Of a stretch of DNA of 64,000 bases, positions 26,031 to 35,334 are shown piece by piece (position 1 is the stretch's first letter; the number at the start of each line of letters is the position of its first letter). A program made the translations under genes and the position numbers. The notes under the pieces were generated by a model. It worked only from the letters and a program-made list of their open reading frames with translations. It was not told the DNA's origin and did no database searches. Source of the DNA: Microbacterium rhizosphaerae (GTDB taxonomy: Bacteria > Actinomycetota > Actinomycetes > Actinomycetales > Microbacteriaceae); assembly GCF_034120055.1 (NCBI RefSeq), contig NZ_CP139368.1, forward strand, positions 3,596,001-3,660,000. The letters run 5' to 3'.

Positions 26031-27086
26031 ATGTCAGAGAACAGTCAAGAAAACGGACACATCAGCCGGCGCGGTCTCATCGTCGGCGGTGGCGCCGCAG
26101 CCGCCCTCGGCGGGGCCGCAATGCTCCTTGCCGCGTGTTCGCCCGAGAAGCCGGCCGCGGCAGCGGCCGCATCGGTCGGAACGGGCAGCGCCCAGGCGGG
26201 CAAGAAGGTCGTCTTCATCGTGCACGACAAGAACTCCTTCTTCGCTCCGGTGCAGGCGGGGTTCGAGGACTTCGGCAAGGCGATGGGGTGGAAGACGCAG
26301 TTCAACGGCCCCTCCCCGCAGGATGTGCAGCAGACCGTCGACATGCAGAAGAATGCACTGAACAGCAAGCCCGACGGCGTCATCTTCACCTGCATCGACC
26401 CGACGGCCTTCGACGCGAACATCCAGCAGGCGATCGACTCGAAGATCCCGGTGGTGCTCTCGAACGTCGCCACGGGCGCCGACAAGAAGTTCCGTATCGG
26501 TTTCGTCGGTCAGAGCTTCATCGTCGCGGGCATCGACGCAGGCATGCTCGCAGCCAAGTATGCGAAGCAGCACACGGGGCAGACGAGCGGCGTGATCATC
26601 GTCGGCAACTTCGCGCCGGGCAACAGCGCGCTCGACGACCGCGCCACAGGCATCAAGCAGGGGGTGGATCGGTTCAACCAGCAGAACGGCACGAGCTACA
26701 CGACGGAGCTCCTCGTCACCTCCACCGACGAGACGAAGGCGGTCGGCGCGATCGACGCGCGCTACCGCAAGTCGCCTGTCGTCGGATGGGCGATGACCGC
26801 ATTCGACCACCAGTTCGTCGCCACCTGGGCCAAGCAGAACAACCTGGTCGGCAAGTTCGCCGTCGGGGGCTTCGACGAGACGGCACCCGTGCTGCAGGGC
26901 ATCAAAGACGGAGGTATCGACTTCACGCTCGGGCAGAACCCCTACGCGCAGGGGTGGCTGGCCGCCGCGATGATCGCGGAGCAGATCGGCGCCGGATACC
27001 CCGGCAGCAGCGTCGACACCGGCGCGGAGATCGTGGACAAGTCGAACATCGCCGAGATCATGGTCCGCGAGGCGAAGTACGCCTGA
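26031..27086 (+). CDS. CUT2 monosaccharide-binding lipoprotein with Tat-like signal
   Basis: A 351-residue RbsB-type binding protein. The ATG at 26031 follows AAGGAG (6-9 bases away). The N-terminus has twin arginines (ISRRGLIVGG) and lipobox LAAC near residue 37, so it is probably a Tat-exported lipoprotein. The mature part matches type I periplasmic-binding proteins (VVFIVHDKNSFFAPVQAGFE, KPDGVIFTCIDPTAFDANI, GQNPYAQGWLAAAMI). It sits between the permease and the dehydratase gene, which overlaps its stop by one base (TGATG). The ligand is probably an aldopentose or deoxyhexose. Confidence 0.9.
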   Translation: MSENSQENGHISRRGLIVGGGAAAALGGAAMLLAACSPEKPAAAAAASVGTGSAQAGKKVVFIVHDKNSFFAPVQAGFEDFGKAMGWKTQFNGPSPQDVQQTVDMQKNALNSKPDGVIFTCIDPTAFDANIQQAIDSKIPVVLSNVATGADKKFRIGFVGQSFIVAGIDAGMLAAKYAKQHTGQTSGVIIVGNFAPGNSALDDRATGIKQGVDRFNQQNGTSYTTELLVTSTDETKAVGAIDARYRKSPVVGWAMTAFDHQFVATWAKQNNLVGKFAVGGFDETAPVLQGIKDGGIDFTLGQNPYAQGWLAAAMIAEQIGAGYPGSSVDTGAEIVDKSNIAEIMVREAKYA

Positions 27087-28300
27087 TGCGCATCACTTCC
27101 CTCGAGACCCTTCGACCGGCGCTGCAGCCGAACCTCGTCTTCGTGCTCCTGCATGCCGACGACGGAACGGTCGGCCTCGGTGAGGCGTTCTTCGGCGCGC
27201 GAGCGGTGGAGGCCTACCTGCACGAGACCGCAGCGAGGATTCTGTTCGATCTGGACGATGTCACCCCCGCGTCCGCGGCGCTGGCTCTGCGCCCTTACAA
27301 CGGCTTCGCCTCGGGCGGCGTCGAGCAGCGGGGGAACGGGGCGGTGGACCTCGCCATCTGGGACGCCGTCGGCCAGCGGTCGGGGCTCTCGGTCGCACGT
27401 CTGCTGGGTGGTGCGGTGCGCACCACCCTCGAGACGTACAACACCTGTGCGGGTGCGGACTATGTGCGCACGTCCACCCAGCAGAACTCGGCGAACTGGG
27501 GCACCGATCATTCCGCCTCGCCGTGGGAGGATCTGGACGCGTTCCTGACCAGACCGGAGCAGTTGGCCACGGAGCTGCGGGCCGAAGGCATCACGGGGAT
27601 GAAGATCTGGCCGTTCGATCGGGCGGCGGAGCGGACCGCAGGCACATCCATCTCATCGAGGGAGATGGATGCCGCGCTCGGCATCGTCGCGGCCGCCCGC
27701 GCCGGAGGCGGTCCTGATATGCGGATCATGATCGAGCTCCACGGCCTCTGGCAGCTTCCTGCGGCCACCGAGATCCTTCACCAGCTCTCGGAGTTCCAGC
27801 CGTTCTGGGTCGAGGATCCGATCCGCTCCGACGCCGTGGACGCATACGCCCAGCTTCGCCGCCGCACGGAGGTGCCGATCGCGGGGGGCGAGACGGCGGT
27901 CGGACGACGCGGGTTCGCACCGCTCCTGGGAGCGGGCGTTCTCGACTACGCCACCGTGGATGTGCAGTGGACCGGAGGACTGGTGGAGGCGAGGCAGGTC
28001 GCCTCTCTCGCCGATGCGCACGGGGTGCCGATCGCACCGCACGACTGCACCGGCCCCGCGACCCTCGCTGCCGCCATCCATCTGACGGCGAGCCAGCCGA
28101 ACGGCGTGATCCAGGAGACGGTGCGCGCCTTCCTCCGCACCTGGTACCGCGATCTGGTGACCGGCCTGCCGGAGGTCGAGGATGGGCACGTGACGGTGCC
28201 GGATGATCCCGGACACGGCGTGAAACTCAGGCCGGAGGTACTCGCGGCAGCCGCCGACGGCACCGACGCTTCCGTCTGCCGTCGCGTGAGCACGCCGTGA
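27086..28300 (+). CDS. Enolase-superfamily aldonate dehydratase
   Basis: A 404-residue mandelate racemase-type enzyme, start at the ATG sharing a base with the preceding TGA. Catalytic residues visible: K173 in GMKIWPFD, first metal ligand E217 followed by H219 (IMIELHGLW), E243/D244 (WVEDPIRSD), E269 (IAGGETAVGR) and H319 (IAPHDCTGP). The E-x-H arrangement at the first ligand recalls the mannonate/RspA-type and galactonate-type dehydratases rather than mandelate racemase. It would convert an aldonate made by the adjacent dehydrogenase and lactonase into a 2-keto-3-deoxy acid. Substrate is inferred from the operon only. Confidence 0.84.
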   Translation: MRITSLETLRPALQPNLVFVLLHADDGTVGLGEAFFGARAVEAYLHETAARILFDLDDVTPASAALALRPYNGFASGGVEQRGNGAVDLAIWDAVGQRSGLSVARLLGGAVRTTLETYNTCAGADYVRTSTQQNSANWGTDHSASPWEDLDAFLTRPEQLATELRAEGITGMKIWPFDRAAERTAGTSISSREMDAALGIVAAARAGGGPDMRIMIELHGLWQLPAATEILHQLSEFQPFWVEDPIRSDAVDAYAQLRRRTEVPIAGGETAVGRRGFAPLLGAGVLDYATVDVQWTGGLVEARQVASLADAHGVPIAPHDCTGPATLAAAIHLTASQPNGVIQETVRAFLRTWYRDLVTGLPEVEDGHVTVPDDPGHGVKLRPEVLAAAADGTDASVCRRVSTP

Positions 28301-29397
28301 GCGAGCCCGTCGGCGCTGCGATGCGCGCGCTCCGCTGGCACGCGCGTGGTGACCTGCGTGTGGAGACCGTGCCCACTCCTCGTCCCCGCGCCGGCGAGGC
28401 GCTCATCCGCGTGGAGAGGGTCGGATTGTGCGGAACGGATGTCGAGGAGTACCGCACCGGTCCGCACGACATCCCCGTGGACGCACCTCACCCCGTCTCC
28501 GGCGCGATGGCGCCGATGATCCCCGGCCATGAGGTGGTGGGCGTCGTCGTCGCATGCGCGGACCGCCCCGACCTGGTCGGCCGCCGGGTCATCCCCGACG
28601 TCGTGGACGGATGCGGCGACTGCTGGTGGTGCCGCCATCACGAGGAAGGGCTCTGCCCGCGCCTGGTCGTCAGAGGCCAGACCGGCGATGGGGGCCTCGC
28701 CGAGTTCATGCTGTGCCGAAGCCGCACGATGGTGCCGGTGCCGCCCGATGTGCCCGGCGATGTCGCGGCGTTCGCCGAGCCTGTCGCCGTCGCCACGCGG
28801 GCCGTGGCGAAAGCCGGCGATCTTCGGGGTCGTGTCGCGGCTGTGGTCGGCACCGGTGTGGTGGGGAATCTCATCGCACAGGTGTGCATCAGCGAGGGCG
28901 CGACCGTGGTCGCGATCGACCCGGCGGCACATCGGCGAGCGCTTGCCGCCGAGGTGGGAGCCGTCGCCGCGTCGCCGGACGACGGCCCCGCCGAGGTGGG
29001 ACGCGTCAGCGGAGGACGCGGCGCGGATGTCGTGTTCGAATGCGCCGGTCGGCCGGACTCGTTCGATGCCGGCTTCCGCCTGGCGCGCCGCGGAGGATCG
29101 ATCATCCTCGTCGGCATCAACGACTCCGGCCCCGCCTTCCCCTGGCGTCAGGCCGTCCTGCACGAGCTGCGGATACTCGGCACGGCCGCCCATATGTGGG
29201 ACACCGACGTGACGGCGGCCGTTCACGCCCTTGCCGACGGCACGGTGCAGGTCGGGGCACTGCTCAGCAAGACGATCGCGTTGGAGGAGGTTCCCGCCAT
29301 GCTCCACACGCTCAGCGAGCCGAACACGCTCGCCAAGGTGCTCGTGGACCCCGGCGCGACATCCGCCCTACGTTCGGAAGACAAGGAGGGCAGGTGA
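28297..29397 (+). CDS. Zinc-dependent sugar/alcohol dehydrogenase (MDR family)
   Basis: A 366-residue medium-chain dehydrogenase with a GTG start overlapping the previous stop (GTGA). Catalytic zinc: C near residue 45 (GLCGTDVEE) and H-E of IPGHEVVG; structural zinc: the four cysteines in CGDCWWCRHHEEGLC; Rossmann motif AVVGTGVVGNLIA near residue 180. It probably oxidises the anomeric carbon of the imported sugar to the lactone with NAD(P). It is followed directly by an SMP-30 lactonase, supporting this order of reactions. A polyol dehydrogenase role is the main alternative. Confidence 0.87.
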   Translation: MSEPVGAAMRALRWHARGDLRVETVPTPRPRAGEALIRVERVGLCGTDVEEYRTGPHDIPVDAPHPVSGAMAPMIPGHEVVGVVVACADRPDLVGRRVIPDVVDGCGDCWWCRHHEEGLCPRLVVRGQTGDGGLAEFMLCRSRTMVPVPPDVPGDVAAFAEPVAVATRAVAKAGDLRGRVAAVVGTGVVGNLIAQVCISEGATVVAIDPAAHRRALAAEVGAVAASPDDGPAEVGRVSGGRGADVVFECAGRPDSFDAGFRLARRGGSIILVGINDSGPAFPWRQAVLHELRILGTAAHMWDTDVTAAVHALADGTVQVGALLSKTIALEEVPAMLHTLSEPNTLAKVLVDPGATSALRSEDKEGR

Positions 29398-30317
29398 TGG
29401 AGATCACGATCCTGTACGACGCGCACGCGGAGGTGGGTGAAGGTCCCGCCTTCGACGCGCGAACCGGCGAGCTCCGGTGGGTGGACATCCTCCGCGGCCA
29501 GGGATGGCGGGCCGCCGCCATCGCGGCCGCCGACGGGACCCTCGCCGCGCACGGGGCCTGGCAGGAGGAGCTGCGCGTCGATACGCACATCGGGGCCGTG
29601 CTTCCAACACGCGACCCCGGCGAGCTCCTGCTCGTCATCCGTGACGGCTTCGTGCGCCACGACCGCGCCACGGGACACCGCATCCCACTCGCGGCGCCGC
29701 TGCGCGATCGGCCGCTGGTGCGCTTCAACGACGCCAAGGTGTCGCCTGACGGCCGCGCTTTCGCCACGACCATGCCCTACGAGGCAGGGACGGATGCGGG
29801 CGAGCTGTATCGGCTCGACCCGGATGGCGCCACCCCGATTCTCGGGGACCTCGGACTCGGCAACGGCCTGGGCTGGTCGCCGGACGGCCGCACGATGTAC
29901 GTCGTCGACTCGACCGCGCACACCGTGTACCGGGCGGACTACGACCCGACCACCGGAGCAGTGGGCGAGGCATCGCCGTTCCTCCGGCTCCGCCTGGCTC
30001 CCGATGCCATCCCCGACGGCATGTGCGTGGATGACGAGGGCGGGCTCTGGCTCGCGATCATGGGTGGCGGACGCCTCGAGCGCTATCTCCCAGACGGCAC
30101 CCCCGACCGCCAGGTGCTCCTGCCGGTGCGCAGCCCCACGAGCGTGTGCTTCGCCGGCGCCGGGCTCGACACGCTCATCGTCACCTCCTTGAGCTACCGG
30201 TACAGCGCGGCCGACCACGCCGCAGACCCCCATGCCGGCGCCGTCCTCGCCATCACCGGCCTCGGTGTGACGGGCCCGGCCGCCACGCCGTGGGAACCGG
30301 CCACAGCCGGCCTGTGA
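29397..30317 (+). CDS. SMP-30/gluconolactonase-family sugar lactonase
   Basis: A 306-residue six-bladed beta-propeller. GEGPAFDA near residue 15 supplies the first metal-binding Glu, [12 protein letters not shown] the Asn-Asp, [17 protein letters not shown] the second Asn and Asp, and [20 protein letters not shown] the last. These form the divalent metal site that opens aldonolactones. The start ATG at 29397 follows AAGGAGGG and overlaps the dehydrogenase stop. It hydrolyses the lactone produced by the preceding dehydrogenase; a paralogue serves the block at 41464. Confidence 0.88.
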   Translation: MEITILYDAHAEVGEGPAFDARTGELRWVDILRGQGWRAAAIAAADGTLAAHGAWQEELRVDTHIGAVLPTRDPGELLLVIRDGFVRHDRATGHRIPLAAPLRDRPLVRFNDAKVSPDGRAFATTMPYEAGTDAGELYRLDPDGATPILGDLGLGNGLGWSPDGRTMYVVDSTAHTVYRADYDPTTGAVGEASPFLRLRLAPDAIPDGMCVDDEGGLWLAIMGGGRLERYLPDGTPDRQVLLPVRSPTSVCFAGAGLDTLIVTSLSYRYSAADHAADPHAGAVLAITGLGVTGPAATPWEPATAGL

Positions 30318-30361
30318 CGCGACGACTCTCCTCCCTCCCCGCATCCGATTGGACCTCCCTC

Positions 30362-31288
30362 ATGACCCTCATCGACGGCTCGACGAGCCTGCGCCGCTGC
30401 TTCCCGCCGAACGGAGGAGCGCCGGCCGCCGGCGCCGTGACGACAGACGGCGACTGGCGTTCCCTCGGCTGCGATCTGGATGAGCTGCTGCGTCTCCGCC
30501 TCAGCGACATCCGTGCTGCAGTCGACGAGGCCCTCGCCCGCGACTTCGATCCCGACTGCGACCTCGAGGCCGCCGACGTCGAGGCCGCACAGGCCCTGCC
30601 CCCCGCGAGCGGGCAGATGGAGGTGTGGGCCGCCGGAGTCACGTACGAGAGATCACGCGACGCCCGCGAGGAGGAGAGTGAGGTGGCCGACGTCTACGCA
30701 AAGGTCTACGACGCCGCCCGACCCGAGCTCTTCTTCAAGTCGGTGCCATGGAAGGTCGTGACGGATGCGGCGCCTGTCGGCATCCGCGAGGACTCGGCCC
30801 TCAACGTCCCGGAGCCCGAGGTCGCCGTCCTGGTGAACGCGTTCGCCGAGATCGTCGGCTTCACGATCTGCAACGACGTGAGCTCCCGGAGCATCGAGGG
30901 CGAGAATCCGCTCTACCTGCCTCAGGCGAAGGTGTACTGGCACTCGTGCGCGATCGCGGCGTCCGTCCGGCCGGCCTGGGAGGTGACCGCCCCGGATGCA
31001 CTCGACATCACCGCGGAGATCCGGCGCGGGGGCGTGCCGGTGTGGGATGCGAGGGGCACCACCGCGAAGATGCGCCGCAGCTTCGACGACCTCGTCTCAT
31101 ACGCCTTCGCCGCCGATGACTTTCCGGACGGCATGGTGCTCTCGACGGGCACGATGCTCGTCCCCGAGATGGACGTGACGCTGCAGGAGGGCGACGAGGT
31201 CGCGATCACGATCGCCGAACTCGGAACACTCGTGAACCCTGTCGTCGTCAGGGGCTCGCGCATGACTCGAGCCGACGGTCAGGCATAG
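30362..31288 (+). CDS. FAH-fold 2-keto-3-deoxy-pentonate dehydratase (probable)
   Basis: A 308-residue fumarylacetoacetate-hydrolase-fold enzyme. Residues [14 protein letters not shown], the metal-binding EPEVAVLVN and the strongly characteristic [19 protein letters not shown] are those of the 2-keto-3-deoxy-arabonate/xylonate dehydratase group (AraD1/XylX type), which makes 2-oxoglutarate semialdehyde, the substrate of the aldehyde dehydrogenase at 20914. The ATG at 30362 has no clear ribosome-binding site; a GTG at 30314 overlapping the previous stop would add 16 residues and coupling, so the true start is uncertain. Confidence 0.84.
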   Translation: MTLIDGSTSLRRCFPPNGGAPAAGAVTTDGDWRSLGCDLDELLRLRLSDIRAAVDEALARDFDPDCDLEAADVEAAQALPPASGQMEVWAAGVTYERSRDAREEESEVADVYAKVYDAARPELFFKSVPWKVVTDAAPVGIREDSALNVPEPEVAVLVNAFAEIVGFTICNDVSSRSIEGENPLYLPQAKVYWHSCAIAASVRPAWEVTAPDALDITAEIRRGGVPVWDARGTTAKMRRSFDDLVSYAFAADDFPDGMVLSTGTMLVPEMDVTLQEGDEVAITIAELGTLVNPVVVRGSRMTRADGQA

Positions 31289-31370
31289 GACCGCTTCCCC
31301 GGCGCGCGGCCGGCGGGAGCGACGTCGACCGTCGGTATCCTTGGCGGCAAGCATCCCGGGAGAGGGCGTC

Positions 31371-32120
31371 ATGGTCGAGAGCAGCGGTTCGCCGGAGATG
31401 GAGGCGACGCGACGATCCCCGGACATGAGGGACTTCCAGCCCCGTGCCCGACCTGTGGTGAAGCGTCAGCGGATCTCCGACTGGGTGTACGACGAGATCT
31501 GCGAGGCGATCCGGGACATGTCGCTCCCGCCCGGCACGCCGATCTCCGAGCCCAGTCTGGCGGCGCAGCTCAACGTGAGCCGCGCGCCCGTCCGCGAGGC
31601 TCTGACGCGGTTGGCCGACCAGCGGCTGGTGGTGGTGACGCCGCAGGTCGGCACGCGCGTCGCCCCCATCCTGATGGGCGATGTCGCCGAGGCATGCTTC
31701 GTCCGGTCGGCCCTCGAGGTCGGCGCCTTCGAGACCGCGGCGGCCCAGCCCGACCTCGACACCACAGAACTGCGTCGGATCTTCGAGGCAGGGGCTCGAG
31801 CGGCACGGGCGCACGACGCGGAGGCCTTCTTCGAGGCGGACGAGCAGCTGCATCAGAAGGTGTTCGAACTCGCGGGCTTCCCGCACGTGTGGGATGTGCT
31901 CCGCGGCGTGAAGCTGAACCTCGACCGCCTCCGACGTCTGCACCTGGCGGATGCACTCGACAACCCCGACATCACCGCAGAGCATCGGACGATCGTCGAG
32001 GCGCTCGAGAACAGCGACCTGCCCACAGGCATCGAAGCGATCCAGCGGCACGCGCATCGCATCCTCATCGATAGCGACGACGCCTTCCGCGCCCGGTCGC
32101 CGGAGTACTTCGAGGAGTAG
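31371..32120 (+). CDS. FadR-type GntR transcriptional regulator
   Basis: A 249-residue regulator. The ATG at 31371 is preceded by GGGAGAGG at 5-6 bases; a TTG 30 bases earlier is less likely. The winged HTH is WVYDEICEAIRDMSLPPGTP followed by AAQLNVSRAPVREALTRLAD, then an FCD domain with EADEQLHQKVFELAGFP (metal-binding Asp/His). Its overall pattern, including FHVWD-like and NLDRLRRLHL segments, is close to the GntR product at 42401-43165, so the two are paralogues. It ends the CUT2 operon region and converges on the GH38 gene; it probably senses a keto-deoxy acid of this pathway. Confidence 0.87.
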   Translation: MVESSGSPEMEATRRSPDMRDFQPRARPVVKRQRISDWVYDEICEAIRDMSLPPGTPISEPSLAAQLNVSRAPVREALTRLADQRLVVVTPQVGTRVAPILMGDVAEACFVRSALEVGAFETAAAQPDLDTTELRRIFEAGARAARAHDAEAFFEADEQLHQKVFELAGFPHVWDVLRGVKLNLDRLRRLHLADALDNPDITAEHRTIVEALENSDLPTGIEAIQRHAHRILIDSDDAFRARSPEYFEE

Positions 32121-32153
32121 ACCGGCGACGCGGGCGATGGATGCGGCGAGACC

Positions 32154-35100
32154 CTACTCCTCTCCCGCCGCCGTGAGGAGCGCGACGGCCGTCGTCGCGA
32201 ACCGGGGAATCGTGACCGTGAGATGCCGCCCATCCGTCACGGAGAGCGACTCGCGTCGCTCGCCGTTCAGCGTCGCGCGCGCGGCTCGCACGACCTCGTC
32301 GCGCATGGTGAGCGTGACCGGAATCGCGGTCTCCGCGAGAGACTGCAGCGCCACAAGGATCCCGCCGTCGGGCTCGCGTCGGATGAACAGCACGCGTACG
32401 CGGTCATCGTCGACGGTCAGGAGCGCGTCCGCGGTGCCGGCGGCCTCCGCCGGGTCGGCCGCCACCGCGAGCAGGGGTCGGACGAGGTCCGCAGCCAGCT
32501 GCGCACCCCGCGTCCCCGCCTCTTCTGCGCCCTGGGTCTCCGAGGCGGCGACGCGGTAACGGAAAACCATGTCGAGCGACTGCTCGGACGGGAAGTTCGT
32601 GTCCCACAGGTTGTTGTGGATCCAAGAGAAGACGGTGCTGGGCTCGCGGTTCTTGAGCGTGCCGGGAAACGGCGCGTACGGCAGGGCGATGTCGCCGAGC
32701 TGGACCAGCGGCGCATCCCGCGTGACGAGCGTGACCGCGCGCCGGTCACCCCACAGGCTCACCCAGTCCCGGACGGCGTGCATGTAGTCGGCGCCGCCCG
32801 GCACGTGCGGGACGTCCGTACCGGCGACGGAGCCCGAGACCTCGTAGCGCACGACCGGGTCCTGGATCGCGAACGGGAAGGCGAAGAAGCCGGATTCCTT
32901 GCTCGCGGTCGACGCCTTGACGACCCGGTTCTCGATGTCGACGGCGCCGGCGCCGACATCGAGCCGGATCGTGGTCACGATCGCCTCGACCCCCGTGCAG
33001 AAGGAGCGGAATCGGATCCAGCTCGACACGTCGTCGCGACCCGCATCCTCGAATGCCACGTGCGTCTGGGTCGCTCGATCCGCGAGCAGCACCAGATCGG
33101 GCCCGCTGTCGGCGACGAATCCCGACAGGTGATTGAAGTGCCCCTGGCTGGCCAGCCGATCGTGGACGTAGGCGTTGAAGCCGAACGCGGACCCCCAATC
33201 GACCAGTTCGTGCCCCGTGGCGAGGTCGCGGATCGAGGTGATCCAGCCCCGCCGCGGATCGACCTCGACGCGGATCAGCCCGTTGTCGAGTCGCCAGATC
33301 GGGTCCGCGGGCCGGCGAGGCATCAGCGTTCCCTCCGAGGTCACGACGCGACCGCGAGGATCGACGACCTCCACGTCCACCCGCAACGATCCGAGGGCCG
33401 GCACACCCTCAGCACGGAACCGGAGCAGTCTGCCGGCATCGCGGTGGACGGGATTGACCTGATCGTCCTCAGCGAAGGTGATGTCGCGCCCGGTGCGGCT
33501 GTCCACGAGTCGTATGCCCGCCCGCGTATGCACGAGGCTCTCGGGGAGGAAAGCGGAGACGAGACCGTCGCGTGCGGTGCCTTCGGTGTTGACGACCCAG
33601 ATGGATGCGTCGCCCGCTCCGCCTCTCTGCTCCGCATAGGCGCGCAGGACCTCCTGGGTGAGCAGCCAGGACTCCTGCTGCGCGCCGATCGCCTTCTCGG
33701 CCTTCCAGTGCCACTGATCGACCCCGGTGTCGTAGGCGGAGTCGCCCGCCGTCCACGGATGCGCGGCGCCCCATGTGTGCTCGTCGAAGAGTTCGACGCT
33801 CTCCCAGGCCGCGTCGAGCCGGTCGTCGAACCCCGGGACGGCATCCGTGCCGAGCAGCGCATTGATCGTGGTCGCCTGGGACAGAGCGGCCTGGGCCTCG
33901 CGGTTCATCTGCAGGTGGCGTGCCGCGGAGCCGATTCCGTCCGCCCACCAGTCGTTCCAGTCCCCGACGAACGTCTCGATCTCGTCGCCATGCCGCGCGT
34001 CCATGAGCTCGAAGAACTCCTGGGAGGTCGACACGGCAAGCCGCGGATACTCCCAGCGCTCGTTCCAGTCGCGGACGATCTCGTTCAGGCGTCGGTTGGG
34101 CGGACAGTTGTCGCCGACGCGACCCATCACCCGCAGGTGGAGCTCGTTCCACCCATACGGGTCGCGGTCGAAATCCCGGTCGCCCATCGCGAAGCCGAAG
34201 CAGTTGTCGTCGTACGGGTACCCGTAGGACGCCTCCGCGAGGAGGTAGAGGGGAAGGCGATCTTCGACGTCCTCGATCGAGTCGTGGAATCCGAGGTTCG
34301 CCCCTTCCTGATACGCCATCCCCTGTGCGGTCGTGGTCTGCCACACGAGCACGCTCGCGCCGCCGGGCGAGGCCCACCGGAAGAGACGGGGCAGATTGAT
34401 TCCGTCCCTGAGGTACGGGACGGACCGGCCCGCCCAGTTGTGCGCGACCGCCAGATACTTCACGCCGGCATCGGAGAGCGCCTCCACGGTTCCGGCGACG
34501 CATCCGGGGACGTCGGTCTGATACGCCACCGGGATGTCAACCCCGAACCGTGCGGAGATCTCCCGGGCGTAGCGCAGCAGGCCGTGCAGCTCCTCGGTCG
34601 AGCAGGTCTCCGTGTGCATGTTGAACGGCATCGCGGCCAGTTCGATCCGACCGCATCGCACCTGCTCCATGAAGCGCTCGACGGTCTGCGGCCGGCGACG
34701 GCGGATCCATTCGCGCAGGACCCAGATCGACTCGACGCTCCAGCGGAAGGCGCTCGGCGTCGCCTCCGGCTCGCTCTCGGCAAGCCGCAGCGCGTCGTCC
34801 AGATACGCGAGCTGTTCGACGATGACCCTGCTCTGCAGGTCGGTGTACCCGATGTCGAAGTGGGAGTGGTGGATGAGCGACACCTCCCACGGTCGGACCG
34901 GAGCAACGGTCACCGCCACCGACAGGTCGTCGATCTCAGGGAGTCCGAGTCGCACCACGAGCGACTCGGACTGCGCCGGGATGAAGAACCGCGCGCCGTC
35001 CAGGGTGCGCTCCGCGGCAGGCGTGAGGATCGTGCCGTCCGGCAGGGTGATCTCCGCCCACGTCACCGCGTGCGACGTGCGGACGCGGATCGGCTGCTCC

Positions 35101-35312
35101 GGGCCCCGGTCGCCGCGCCTGAGCAGCGGCTCGACGGCCACGTCGACGGCTTCGCCGACCCCGGGCTGGGCGCGGAAGGCCCGATCGCGCAGACCATTGA
35201 TCGCTCGGGGGTGGTCGAAGGGGTAGGTGCGGCGCAGATCTGCCTGCCCCTGGTCTTCCGTGAAGAGGCCGGGGGCATCGTCGACGTCGGACGTCACGTC
35301 GTCGTGAGACAT
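32154..35312 (-). CDS. Glycoside hydrolase family 38-like enzyme (alpha-mannosidase superfamily)
   Basis: A 1052-residue cytosolic enzyme without a signal peptide. The N-terminal GH38 domain begins with the zinc-binding IHHSHFDIGYTDLQ near residue 165 (H-x-H-x-D pattern with Phe in place of Trp), and the nucleophile candidate is the Asp in AYQTDVPGCVAG near residue 275. Middle three-helix part and C-terminal beta-sandwich follow (GHELVDWGSAFGFNAYVHD, SWIHNNLWDTNF). The motifs differ enough from lysosomal-type alpha-mannosidases that a divergent subfamily is likely. It is the last gene of the operon binding protein-permease-permease-GH38, so it cleaves an imported oligosaccharide; alpha-mannoside is the first guess. 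Confidence 0.8.
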   Translation of the reverse strand: MSHDDVTSDVDDAPGLFTEDQGQADLRRTYPFDHPRAINGLRDRAFRAQPGVGEAVDVAVEPLLRRGDRGPEQPIRVRTSHAVTWAEITLPDGTILTPAAERTLDGARFFIPAQSESLVVRLGLPEIDDLSVAVTVAPVRPWEVSLIHHSHFDIGYTDLQSRVIVEQLAYLDDALRLAESEPEATPSAFRWSVESIWVLREWIRRRRPQTVERFMEQVRCGRIELAAMPFNMHTETCSTEELHGLLRYAREISARFGVDIPVAYQTDVPGCVAGTVEALSDAGVKYLAVAHNWAGRSVPYLRDGINLPRLFRWASPGGASVLVWQTTTAQGMAYQEGANLGFHDSIEDVEDRLPLYLLAEASYGYPYDDNCFGFAMGDRDFDRDPYGWNELHLRVMGRVGDNCPPNRRLNEIVRDWNERWEYPRLAVSTSQEFFELMDARHGDEIETFVGDWNDWWADGIGSAARHLQMNREAQAALSQATTINALLGTDAVPGFDDRLDAAWESVELFDEHTWGAAHPWTAGDSAYDTGVDQWHWKAEKAIGAQQESWLLTQEVLRAYAEQRGGAGDASIWVVNTEGTARDGLVSAFLPESLVHTRAGIRLVDSRTGRDITFAEDDQVNPVHRDAGRLLRFRAEGVPALGSLRVDVEVVDPRGRVVTSEGTLMPRRPADPIWRLDNGLIRVEVDPRRGWITSIRDLATGHELVDWGSAFGFNAYVHDRLASQGHFNHLSGFVADSGPDLVLLADRATQTHVAFEDAGRDDVSSWIRFRSFCTGVEAIVTTIRLDVGAGAVDIENRVVKASTASKESGFFAFPFAIQDPVVRYEVSGSVAGTDVPHVPGGADYMHAVRDWVSLWGDRRAVTLVTRDAPLVQLGDIALPYAPFPGTLKNREPSTVFSWIHNNLWDTNFPSEQSLDMVFRYRVAASETQGAEEAGTRGAQLAADLVRPLLAVAADPAEAAGTADALLTVDDDRVRVLFIRREPDGGILVALQSLAETAIPVTLTMRDEVVRAARATLNGERRESLSVTDGRHLTVTIPRFATTAVALLTAAGEE

Positions 35313-35334
35313 GGGGGAGATGGCTCCTTCGGAT

